A stretch of 43,907 nucleotides of DNA from Clostridiales bacterium (lineage in GTDB: Bacteria > Bacillota > Clostridia > Lachnospirales > UBA12420), in assembly GCA_003452395.1 (NCBI GenBank), contig DMOI01000034.1:149-44055 (forward strand), given 5' to 3'. Of this stretch, positions 1 to 6,880 are shown in pieces. The notes beneath the pieces were generated by a model. It saw nothing but the letters and a program-made list of their open reading frames with translations. It ran no database searches and had not been told where the DNA came from. The translations under genes and the position numbers were made by a program. The stretch's first letter is position 1. Each line of letters opens with the position of its first letter.

Positions 1-101
1 AGCACGTCAAAATTCGCCTTATTTCTAAGTATATGTTTTATCGCCCAATCGAACCTTATTACCTTTACAGGTTTTTCACTTTCATTAATTTCTTTTGCCA
101 T
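1..101 (-). CDS. Rpn-family recombination-promoting nuclease, N-terminal fragment (runs off window)
   Basis: Only the first 33 codons are present. The protein begins MAKEINESEKPVKVIRFDW and continues AIKHILRNKANFDV, the usual opening of the Rpn / PD-(D/E)XK transposase-like nucleases (FDWAxKxxLRxKxNFxxLEGFL). The ATG at 99-101 follows a GGGGGT ribosome binding site at a proper distance. In this family the proteins are about 280-350 residues long and act as DNA nucleases that promote RecA-independent recombination; that is family knowledge, since the catalytic part lies outside the window. It lies downstream of tuf, separated by a terminator, and is probably transcribed on its own. Confidence 0.75.
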   Translation of the reverse strand, partial: MAKEINESEKPVKVIRFDWAIKHILRNKANFDV

Positions 102-120
102 CTTAATTACCCCCTATACT

Positions 121-159
121 TTTATTCATTTCTTTTATTCATTTCTTTTATTCATTTCC
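121..159. repeat. 13-bp tandem repeat, three copies
   Basis: The unit TTTATTCATTTCT occurs three times in a row; the last copy ends in CC. It lies in the leader between the candidate promoter at 173-200 and the Rpn-type gene start. No function is visible; copy number may vary between strains. Confidence 0.8.
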
Positions 160-172
160 TTTATGTCATCTA

Positions 173-200
173 ATTATATCATTTCGACAAAAAAAATCAA
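173..200 (-). promoter_or_regulatory. Candidate sigma-A promoter for the Rpn-family gene
   Basis: On the minus strand TTGATT is followed after 16 bases by TATAAT. The -35 overlaps the U-tract of the tuf terminator. The spacing is good, but the assignment is from sequence alone. Confidence 0.45.
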
Positions 201-216
201 GCCTTTCGGCTTAATT
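186..216 (-). terminator. Rho-independent terminator after tuf
   Basis: Minus strand AAGCC-GAAA-GGCTT stem followed by GATTTTTTTTG, about 25 bases after the tuf stop codon. It ends the str operon. Confidence 0.8.
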
Positions 217-237
217 TTCTCGATATATACTATTCAA

Positions 238-1425
238 CTATTTAATTACTTCAATAACAGAACCAGCACCTACTGTTCTACCACCTTCACGGATAGCAAA
301 ACGTAGACCTTTTTCCATAGCTATTGGAGATATAAGTTCTATAGTCATTTCAATATTATCACCAGGCATACACATTTCTACACCTGCTGGTAGGTTAACA
401 ACACCTGTAACGTCTGTTGTTCTGAAATAAAATTGTGGTCTGTAGTTTCCGAAGAATGGAGTATGACGTCCGCCCTCTTCTTTTTTAAGAACGTAAACTT
501 GAGCTTTGAAGTTAGTATGTGGAGTTATTGATCCTGGTTTTGCAAGAACTTGCCCTCTTTGGATTTGTTCTCTATCAACACCTCTAAGTAATGCTCCGAT
601 ATTATCTCCTGCTTGAGCTTGGTCAAGTAGTTTTCTAAACATTTCTACTCCAGTTACTACTACTGATCTCTTTTCTTCTACGATACCGATGATTTCAACT
701 GTATCGGATACTTTAAGTACCCCACTTTCTACTCTACCTGTAGCAACTGTTCCACGTCCTGTTATTGAGAATACATCTTCAACAGGCATTAAGAATGCTT
801 TATCTGTATCTCTTACTGGATCTGGAATGTAGCTATCTATAGCGTCCATCAATTCAGTTACTTTATCAACCCATTTTGGGTCTCCCTCAAGTGCTTTAAG
901 AGCTGAACCTTTTATTACTGGAACATTGTCTCCATCAAAATCTTGAGCTGAAAGTAATTCTCTTATTTCCATTTCTACTAATTCTAATAATTCATCATCA
1001 TCAACCATATCACACTTATTTAAGAATACTACTATATAAGGTACTCCAACTTGGTGAGAAAGTAGTATATGCTCTCTTGTTTGAGGCATTGCTCCGTCAG
1101 TTGCAGCAACAACTAGTATTGCTCCGTCCATTTGAGCTGCTCCTGTTATCATGTTCTTAACGTAGTCAGCATGTCCTGGGCAGTCAACGTGTGCATAGTG
1201 TCTTGCAGGAGTTTGATACTCAACGTGAGCTGTAGAAATTGTTATACCCCTTGCTCTCTCTTCTGGTGCCTTATCTATTTGGTCGAATGCAACATTTTCT
1301 GCAAGTCCTTTTCCTGCCTGAACCTTAGTTATAGCTGCTGTTAATGTTGTTTTACCGTGGTCAACGTGACCAATAGTACCGATATTAACGTGTGTTTTGC
1401 TTCTATCAAATTTAGCTTTTGCCAT
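238..1425 (-). CDS. tuf: Elongation factor Tu
   Basis: EF-Tu delivers aminoacyl-tRNA to the ribosome in the GTP-bound form; cytoplasmic. The protein is 395 residues, the normal length. Visible GTPase motifs are GHVDHGKT (about 19-26), RGITIST (about 58-64), DCPGH (about 81-85) and NKCDM (about 136-140), followed by the two beta-barrel domains that hold tRNA. I start at the ATG at 1423-1425 (MAKAKFDRSK) because AGGAGG sits 7-8 bases upstream; the frame is open six codons further but those codons contain the ribosome binding site. Last gene of the str operon, about 100 bases after fusA and followed by a terminator. Confidence 0.98.
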   Translation of the reverse strand: MAKAKFDRSKTHVNIGTIGHVDHGKTTLTAAITKVQAGKGLAENVAFDQIDKAPEERARGITISTAHVEYQTPARHYAHVDCPGHADYVKNMITGAAQMDGAILVVAATDGAMPQTREHILLSHQVGVPYIVVFLNKCDMVDDDELLELVEMEIRELLSAQDFDGDNVPVIKGSALKALEGDPKWVDKVTELMDAIDSYIPDPVRDTDKAFLMPVEDVFSITGRGTVATGRVESGVLKVSDTVEIIGIVEEKRSVVVTGVEMFRKLLDQAQAGDNIGALLRGVDREQIQRGQVLAKPGSITPHTNFKAQVYVLKKEEGGRHTPFFGNYRPQFYFRTTDVTGVVNLPAGVEMCMPGDNIEMTIELISPIAMEKGLRFAIREGGRTVGAGSVIEVIK

Positions 1426-1526
1426 TTTTATAATCCTCCTCAATCTTATAATATATTTTTTTATTTAGCATAATTTGTATTATATTTTATTTTTTACAAA
1501 TATGCAAGTATTTTCTATAAATTTTT

Positions 1527-3632
1527 TTATTGATTTTTTCCTGCCAAAACTTTTTCTTGAATGCTTCTTGGACATTCTTCATAGTGGTGAGGTTCCATAA
1601 CATAGTTTCCTCTTCCTTGCGTTTTTGAACGTAAGTCAGTTGCATATCCAAACATTTCAGCTAGTGGAACTAATGCATGTATACTTTGAACCCCATGAGC
1701 TGATTCCATTCCTTCTATCCTACCACGACGAGAGTTAAGGTCACCTATAACGTCTCCCATATAAGTTTCTGGAACATCTACTTCAACTCTCATTATAGGT
1801 TCTAGCAATACTGGATTACCTTTTCTCATAGCTTCTTTGAAAGCCATTGATCCGGCAATCTTGAACGCCATTTCTGAAGAGTCTACATCATGATATGAAC
1901 CATCGTACACTTCTGCTTGAACCCCAAGTACTGGATATCCTGCAAGCGTTCCACTTTGCGTTGCTTCATGTATACCTTCATCAATCGCTGGTATATATTC
2001 TTTAGGAATAGAACCTCCAACTGTACTGTTGATAAATTTATAAGTATGCTCTGCATTTGCATCCATTGGCGTGAATCTTACTTTACAATGCCCGTATTGT
2101 CCACGTCCACCTGATTGCTTTATATATTTTCCTTCTACATCAACTGCATTTCTAAATGATTCTTTATAGGCAACTTGTGGATTACCTACATTCGCTTCAA
2201 CTTTAAACTCACGAAGCATACGGTCAACGATAATTTCAAGATGTAATTCACCCATACCTGATATTATAGTTTGCCCTGTTTCTTTATTTGTATAAGTCCT
2301 GAAAGTTGGGTCTTCTTTTGCAAGTCTTTGAAGAGCAACTCCCATTTTTTCTTGTCCCTCTTTTGTTTTTGGCTCTATAGCTAGAGAAATAACTGGTTCT
2401 GGGAATTCCATTGCTTCTAGTATTACTGGATTATCCTCATCACATAAAGTATCTCCAGTATTTGTATCTTTTAGTCCAACCGCTGCAGCTATATCTCCTG
2501 AAAATACTTTATCAAGCTCTTCACGTGTATTAGCATGCATTTGTAATATACGGCTGATTCTCTCTTTTTTATTTCTTGATGAATTTAAAACATAAGAACC
2601 TTTATCAAGTGCACCAGAGTAAACTCTAAAGAATGTTAGTGATCCAACGAATGGATCAGTCATTATCTTAAATGCTAATGCTGCAAAAGGTTCTTCATCT
2701 GAAGAATGTCTCTCAACAACTAGGGTCTTGTCATCTACATCGCATCCCTTTATAGCTGGGATTTCTGTTGGTGATGGACAATAATCAACGACTGCATCTA
2801 TTAATAATTGAACCCCCACATTTTTATATGCTGAACCGCATAAACAAGGAACTATTAAGTTATTAACAACGGCTCTTTTAAGTGCTGCTTTTAATTCAGG
2901 TACTAATATCTCTTCACCTTCAAAAAATTTGTTCATTAATGCATCGTCTGTTTCTGCAATAGACTCAACCATTTTTTCTCTATATTCTTTTGCTTGTTTT
3001 GCTAAATCAGCAGGTAGAGCAGTATCCTCTTCCACCTTTTTCTTTAACATATCTTGCCCTTTATCTCCTAAGAAATAAACTGCTTCCATAGTCATTAAGT
3101 CTATTACTCCAACTAAATCATCTTCTTTACCTATTGGTAATTGGATAGGAACTGCGTTTGCGTGTAATCTGTTCTTTATAGTACCTACTGCATACAAAAA
3201 GTCAGCACCAATAATATCCATCTTATTCATAAACGCCATTCTAGGAACACTATATTTGTTTGCTTGACGCCAAACTGTTTCTGATTGTGGCTCAACTCCA
3301 ACTCTTGAGTTAAATACCGCTATAGAACTGTCAAGAACCTTAAGTGATCTTTGAACTTCAACAGTAAAGTCAACGTGCCCTGGAGTATCTATTATGTTTA
3401 TTCTATTATTTTGCCAAAAACAAGTAGTCGCAGCAGAAGTTATAGTTATACCTCTTTCTTGCTCCTGTGCCATCCAGTCCATAGTAGCCGCACCTTCATG
3501 TACTTCTCCTATTTTATGAGTCCTTCCTGTATAAAACAAAATACGCTCTGTTAATGTTGTTTTCCCGGCATCTATGTGAGCCATAATACCGATATTCCTT
3601 GTCTTTTCTAAAGGATAAGCTCTATTCGACAC
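1527..3632 (-). CDS. fusA: Elongation factor G
   Basis: EF-G is the ribosomal translocase GTPase and also helps recycle ribosomes. It is 701 residues, a normal size for a full EF-G with five domains. The N-terminus shows GIMAHIDAGKTT (about 15-26), RGITITSAATT, DTPGH (about 82-86) and NKMD (about 136-139). The start codon is GTG at 3630-3632, preceded by GGAGGAGGG. It lies 15 bases after rpsG, so it is translated from the same str transcript. Confidence 0.98.
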   Translation of the reverse strand: MSNRAYPLEKTRNIGIMAHIDAGKTTLTERILFYTGRTHKIGEVHEGAATMDWMAQEQERGITITSAATTCFWQNNRINIIDTPGHVDFTVEVQRSLKVLDSSIAVFNSRVGVEPQSETVWRQANKYSVPRMAFMNKMDIIGADFLYAVGTIKNRLHANAVPIQLPIGKEDDLVGVIDLMTMEAVYFLGDKGQDMLKKKVEEDTALPADLAKQAKEYREKMVESIAETDDALMNKFFEGEEILVPELKAALKRAVVNNLIVPCLCGSAYKNVGVQLLIDAVVDYCPSPTEIPAIKGCDVDDKTLVVERHSSDEEPFAALAFKIMTDPFVGSLTFFRVYSGALDKGSYVLNSSRNKKERISRILQMHANTREELDKVFSGDIAAAVGLKDTNTGDTLCDEDNPVILEAMEFPEPVISLAIEPKTKEGQEKMGVALQRLAKEDPTFRTYTNKETGQTIISGMGELHLEIIVDRMLREFKVEANVGNPQVAYKESFRNAVDVEGKYIKQSGGRGQYGHCKVRFTPMDANAEHTYKFINSTVGGSIPKEYIPAIDEGIHEATQSGTLAGYPVLGVQAEVYDGSYHDVDSSEMAFKIAGSMAFKEAMRKGNPVLLEPIMRVEVDVPETYMGDVIGDLNSRRGRIEGMESAHGVQSIHALVPLAEMFGYATDLRSKTQGRGNYVMEPHHYEECPRSIQEKVLAGKNQ

Positions 3633-3647
3633 TTGTTACCCTCCTCC

Positions 3648-4118
3648 TTACCATTTATAATGTGCAAATGCTTTGTTCGCTTCTGCCATTTTATGTGTTT
3701 CTTCTTTCTTCTTGACAGATGCACCAGTATTGTTTGCTGCTTCTATTAATTCGGCTGCGAGTCTATCTCTCATAGTCTTTTCTCCGCGTTTGCGGCTGTA
3801 TAAAGTCAACCATCGTAAACCTAAAGTTTGTCTTCTTGCAGGGTGTACTTCAATTGGTACTTGGTATGTCGCCCCACCGACTCTTCTAGCTTTGACTTCA
3901 AGTAGAGGCATTATATTATTTATAGCTTCTTCAAAAACAGCAACTGCTTCTTTTTTAGTCTTTTCTGTTATTATGTCAAAAGCACCATAAACTATTTTTT
4001 GAGCTACCCCTTTTTTTCCATCTTCCATAATATTGTTTACCAATTTGGTAACAAGCTTACTATTGTAGATAGGGTCTGGTAGAACATCTCTTTTTGCAAC
4101 ATGACCTTTTCTTGGCAT
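3648..4118 (-). CDS. rpsG: Small ribosomal subunit protein S7
   Basis: Primary 16S rRNA-binding protein of the 30S head; 156 residues, the standard length. It starts MPRKGHVAKRDVLPDPIYNS and contains the family signature region near YQVPIEVHPARRQTLGLRWL. The ATG follows AAAGGAGGG. It is separated from rpsL by about 185 bases, longer than the other gaps in this operon and holding an AT-rich repeat. Confidence 0.97.
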   Translation of the reverse strand: MPRKGHVAKRDVLPDPIYNSKLVTKLVNNIMEDGKKGVAQKIVYGAFDIITEKTKKEAVAVFEEAINNIMPLLEVKARRVGGATYQVPIEVHPARRQTLGLRWLTLYSRKRGEKTMRDRLAAELIEAANNTGASVKKKEETHKMAEANKAFAHYKW

Positions 4119-4137
4119 ATTTCTTCCCTCCTTTGAT

Positions 4138-4175
4138 TAATTGAAAATTGAAAGTTGAAAGTTGAAAGTTGAAAA
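4138..4175. repeat. GAAAATT/GAAAGTT-type short tandem repeat
   Basis: Four to five tandem units of 7-8 bases of the form TTGAAAATTGAAAGTTGAAA lie between rpsL and rpsG. The same word pattern appears inside the glyS T-box leader (43656-43745), so it looks like a dispersed repeat of this genome, not gene sequence. The rest of the intergenic stretch to 4303 holds nothing I recognise. Confidence 0.7.
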
Positions 4176-4303
4176 CATAAATGTATCAATTTCAAATCAA
4201 AATCAAAATCATTTTCGTACATTTCTTCGCTAGTTATAAGAACTAGTTACTAGTAGCAGTTTCGGCATGTTTCGCCGGGTACTAATGCCATTAATACCTT
4301 AAA

Positions 4304-4726
4304 TTATTTCTTTGCTGCTTTTGGTCTCTTTGTACCATATTTAGAACGAGCTTGTTTTCTGTTATTTACGCCCGCAGTGTCGAGTGTTCCTCTAACGATA
4401 TGGTAACGTACCCCTGGAAGGTCCTTTACTCTACCGCCTCTTATTAGTACAACACTGTGCTCTTGTAAATTATGTCCCACACCTGGTATATAAGCTGTTA
4501 CTTCTACACCATTAGTAAGTCTGATTCTAGCTATCTTACGAAGAGCTGAATTAGGCTTTTTAGGAGTATCTGTCTTAACAATAAGACATGTTCCTCTTTT
4601 TTGTGGTGACGACATTTCTACATTCTTTTTCTTCAAAGTATTAAAACCTCTCTGAAGAGCTGGTGCAGTTGACTTTTTAGCTACTGTTTTTCTCCCTGCT
4701 TTAACTAACTGATTCATCGTTGGCAA
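4304..4726 (-). CDS. rpsL: Small ribosomal subunit protein S12
   Basis: S12 sits at the 30S decoding centre and is the classic site of streptomycin resistance changes. 140 residues; the decoding loop TPKKPNSALRK carries the usual Lys, so no resistance change is seen there. The start is TTG at 4724-4726 (MPTMNQLVKAG): GGAGG lies 8 bases upstream, whereas the in-frame ATG three codons later would be 17 bases away. The ribosome binding site is formed by the last codons of the preceding L7Ae-like gene (stop at 4731-4733), so the two are translationally coupled. Confidence 0.97.
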   Translation of the reverse strand: MPTMNQLVKAGRKTVAKKSTAPALQRGFNTLKKKNVEMSSPQKRGTCLIVKTDTPKKPNSALRKIARIRLTNGVEVTAYIPGVGHNLQEHSVVLIRGGRVKDLPGVRYHIVRGTLDTAGVNNRKQARSKYGTKRPKAAKK

Positions 4727-4730
4727 AACT

Positions 4731-4979
4731 TTACACCTCCTTTTTTATAATTCCCGCAACGGCGGTTTTGACTTCAATACTGCATGCATCCCCAAGTAGT
4801 TTCATAGAATCCACAAACATTACTTCAATATTTTTTTGTTTCGCTAGTTCAAGTATAGGGTCAGTAACTCGTTTCTCAGCATCTTTCGCCAAGTATAACG
4901 CTAAAACCATGTCCTTTTCTAGATATTTTAAAGTTTGTTTTGCTCCCACAACTTTTGGTTCAGTTTTTAATCTTCTCAC
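4731..4979 (-). CDS. L7Ae/L30e/S12e/Gadd45-family ribosomal protein (YbxF-like)
   Basis: Small RNA-binding protein of about 82 residues that matches the bacterial L7Ae-like kink-turn binders found just upstream of rpsL in Firmicutes. Family marks are VGAKQTLKYLEK near the N-terminus, LYLAKDAEKRVTDPI in the middle and DSMKLLGDACSIEV near the end. I prefer GTG at 4977-4979 (VRRLKTEPK) because AAAGGTGGG lies 7 bases upstream; a GTG four codons earlier (4991) is inside that ribosome binding site. First gene of the str operon in this window. The role in the ribosome is known only in outline for this family. Confidence 0.88.
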   Translation of the reverse strand: MRRLKTEPKVVGAKQTLKYLEKDMVLALYLAKDAEKRVTDPILELAKQKNIEVMFVDSMKLLGDACSIEVKTAVAGIIKKEV

Positions 4980-5088
4980 TTTTAAACCCACCTTTCATCA
5001 ACTCACTGTGCAAAGTTCCTAATACACATTTTGAATTTCCACACATAGGTCATACTTGTGACATTTTATTTTACAGTATCACTGTTGA

Positions 5089-5117
5089 ATTTTACCATTT
5101 ATTTTACGTATTGTCAA
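5089..5117 (-). promoter_or_regulatory. Sigma-A promoter of the str operon
   Basis: Minus strand TTGACA, 17-base spacer, TAAAAT, then a leader of about 100 bases to the L7Ae-like gene. It is the only strong promoter between the upstream terminator (5138-5160) and the operon. Confidence 0.75.
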
Positions 5118-5137
5118 GGAAATTATGCTAATTTTTC

Positions 5138-5160
5138 AAAAAAATGAGCCTATTGGCTCT
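5138..5160 (-). terminator. Terminator after the NNLE-repeat protein gene
   Basis: Minus strand GAGCC-AATA-GGCTC stem followed by ATTTTTTT. It separates the unknown gene at 5210-5731 from the str promoter. Confidence 0.75.
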
Positions 5161-5209
5161 ATGATTATTATGGATTATACTCTTATTTAACTGTTTAATC
5201 AAGGTTTGG

Positions 5210-5731
5210 TTACAACATAGGCTCACTATCTTTTTCTATGTTATTATTTTCATTAGATGGAAAAGGATATATTCTAGCGAAAGTATTATATGTAATTGTT
5301 GGTTTTATAGGTCTTTTATCCTTATTTACATATATACTCACTAGATTATTTTCTAGATTATTTTCTAGATTATTTTCTAGATTATTTTCTAGATTATTTT
5401 CTAGATTATTTTCTAGATTATTTTTTAATTTTTGTTCTTTTTCACTTTCATTAAGATATTCCCCAAGCCCTTCTATATCAACTTCAGGCTCTTTTAAAAC
5501 ATTATAACTAGGTCTTAGTAAAGTACCATATTGATCAGTAGCATCTTCAAATTTTTTATATACAAGCACTCCTGCTGCTACACCTACACCAAGGATTAAG
5601 AGTGGATAGGGTGCAAACAAACAACCGCCCATTACTATCCCAATCATTAAATGTTTAAGTGCTTGGCTTATAAAACTAGTTCCATTTTCCCTTGATTCTA
5701 TATATTCGTTTCTCATATTGTCTAGTTTCAT
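5210..5731 (-). CDS. Unknown membrane-anchored protein with NNLE tandem repeat
   Basis: I do not recognise this 173-residue protein. Residues about 20-60 form one or two hydrophobic segments (HLMIGIVMGGCLFAPYPLLI, then a Gly/Ala/Val-rich stretch), followed by a soluble part. Near residues 105-132 the four-residue unit NNLE is repeated six times plus a partial copy, likely helical or disordered. The tail is rich in Asn, Glu and Ser. The start ATG at 5729-5731 (MKLDNMRNEY) is set by AAGGAG 8 bases upstream; an ATG nine codons earlier has no such site. It has its own promoter and terminator, and the promoter is nearly the same as that of the next unknown gene at 5887-6447. Confidence 0.75.
   Translation of the reverse strand: MKLDNMRNEYIESRENGTSFISQALKHLMIGIVMGGCLFAPYPLLILGVGVAAGVLVYKKFEDATDQYGTLLRPSYNVLKEPEVDIEGLGEYLNESEKEQKLKNNLENNLENNLENNLENNLENNLENNLVSIYVNKDKRPIKPTITYNTFARIYPFPSNENNNIEKDSEPML
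5341..5424. repeat. 12-bp tandem repeat, seven perfect copies, inside a coding region
   Basis: CTAGATTATTTT is repeated seven times without change. On the coding strand it reads AAT AAT CTA GAA, giving the NNLE repeat. Copy-number change would add or remove four residues without breaking the frame. Confidence 0.97.
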
Positions 5732-5765
5732 GATTTCCATCTCCTTATACATCTTCATTTATTCT

Positions 5766-5795
5766 ATTGTATCCTGTTTTTTTCCCATTTATCAA
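5766..5795 (-). promoter_or_regulatory. Promoter of the NNLE-repeat gene
   Basis: Minus strand TTGATA, 18-base spacer AATGGGAAAAAAACAGGA, TACAAT. The spacer is almost identical to that of the promoter at 6490-6518. Confidence 0.65.
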
Positions 5796-5835
5796 ATATA
5801 GTTATTTCCGCCTAACAAATGTATAGTTAAGTTTG

Positions 5836-5868
5836 ATAAAAAATAGTGAATTTGTACCCTCACTATTC
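5836..5868 (-). terminator. Terminator after the gene at 5887-6447
   Basis: Minus strand AATAGTGA, loop GGGTACAAAT, TCACTATT, followed by TTTT. Confidence 0.75.
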
Positions 5869-5886
5869 TGTTTGTTTATAGTTTAA

Positions 5887-6447
5887 TTACGCCTGAAGTG
5901 ATCCATGTTGATCCTCAATATCGTACAATTTGTCTGCCGTCATAGAATATATATTTTCTGTTATTTCTTCAATCTTACCAGTCTCGAGGTCTGCCCATTG
6001 ATACAACTTTGTTCCATCTGGATTTATTTCTTCTGCGATTTGTATTTTTCTTTCTTTATCAATCACCGATGAGTTAACACACTCGTTATTAATTATGACA
6101 TCTATTTCTGTAATCAAATTACCTTCGTTCACTACCAACTCTTTTGTTTTTCCATCTATTTGTGCTTGTTCGATATTTTTTATAACTGAATGTATAAATT
6201 TAAAAGCTTTTTCTTCTTTCATTAGCTTATTAAGTTCAAAAATTGAAAATGCACACATTACCATTTCACTTGCACCCACCACATAATTAAATAACTCGAG
6301 TACCAAGTTTTCTGCCGTTATGCCTTGTGACAAGAAAAATAGTGTGGCTACTCCACAAAAAGCGCCCCATACCTTTTTCCTATGTTGATTTTCTTTATTC
6401 TTGTCTATTTTATTTTGTATACCCTCTGATATTAGTCTACCTTCCAT
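5887..6447 (-). CDS. Unknown protein with N-terminal hydrophobic region
   Basis: 186 residues, no family recognised. A charged N-terminus (MEGRLISEGIQNKIDKNKEN) precedes two hydrophobic segments at about 28-45 and 52-72, then a soluble part of about 110 residues rich in Glu, Ile and Asn with no Cys or His motif that suggests an enzyme. The ATG is supported by AGGAGAG nine bases upstream. It has its own sigma-A promoter and a terminator. The promoter spacer matches that of the NNLE-repeat gene, so the two are probably expressed together, though the proteins do not look alike. Confidence 0.7.
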   Translation of the reverse strand: MEGRLISEGIQNKIDKNKENQHRKKVWGAFCGVATLFFLSQGITAENLVLELFNYVVGASEMVMCAFSIFELNKLMKEEKAFKFIHSVIKNIEQAQIDGKTKELVVNEGNLITEIDVIINNECVNSSVIDKERKIQIAEEINPDGTKLYQWADLETGKIEEITENIYSMTADKLYDIEDQHGSLQA

Positions 6448-6489
6448 TATTCAATCTCTCCTCTTATATTTTATGAATTAATATCACAC

Positions 6490-6518
6490 ATTATATCCTA
6501 TTTTTTCCCATTTGTCAA
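6490..6518 (-). promoter_or_regulatory. Promoter of the gene at 5887-6447
   Basis: Minus strand TTGACA, 17-base spacer AATGGGAAAAAATAGGA, TATAAT: a full consensus sigma-A promoter directly downstream of the SRP RNA terminator. Confidence 0.8.
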
Positions 6519-6540
6519 CCATTTTCTCCCAATAAAAAAA

Positions 6541-6806
6541 ATCCGTGCACTTGTATTTGAAAGTAATTAACAGACGTTACCTACGTAGTTCGCTCAAATT
6601 AGGCTTCCTCATGGCACATAGTGCATTTGTTTAGTGCTGCTTCCGTCAAGACCTGACACGATTCACAAACTTCTATTGCATAAGACCCGATTCTCATTAC
6701 CACTTTCGTAAGGCTGGCTCTACCAATTATTCCCTCATACAAGCATCACTCCTGCTATAGCGGATTGCAGGTTACAGGGCACCGCTATCTCCCCAGCTAG
6801 CACGGA
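6541..6806 (-). ncRNA. ffs: Signal recognition particle RNA, long bacterial form with Alu domain
   Basis: On the minus strand the apical SRP motif is present (GTGTCAGGTC followed by TGACGGAAGCAGCACTAA), the binding site for the Ffh protein. The ends pair (5' CCGTGC with 3' GCACGG). About 266 bases, the length of the Bacillus-type scRNA that has an Alu domain; the 5' part GTGCTAGCTGGGGAGATAGC resembles the Bacillus 5' region. An oligo-T run directly follows the 3' end and serves as terminator. A short hairpin at about 6815-6832 lies between promoter and mature 5' end, as expected for a processed precursor. Ends are estimated to within a few bases. Confidence 0.93.
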
Positions 6807-6840
6807 AAAGTTTAGTCAGCATGAAACTGACACATTCAAC

Positions 6841-6869
6841 ATTATATTATAATTACGCAACATTGTCAA
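6841..6869 (-). promoter_or_regulatory. Promoter of SRP RNA
   Basis: Minus strand TTGACA, 17 bases, TATAAT, a perfect consensus, with a predicted start near 6834, about 28 bases before the mature RNA. It lies just after the stop of the DUF255 gene. Confidence 0.88.
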
Positions 6870-6880
6870 CTGCTAAATCC

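Noticed and set aside
4037..4222. 61-codon minus frame upstream of and overlapping rpsG
   Set aside because: It runs through the AT-rich repeat and the rpsG ribosome binding site; no support.
5341..5424. CRISPR-like array
   Set aside because: Units are contiguous 12-mers without spacers and lie in a coding frame.
5238..5507. Repeat RLFSRLFS frame on the plus strand
   Set aside because: Shadow of the NNLE repeat of the minus-strand gene; no promoter or ribosome binding site fits it.
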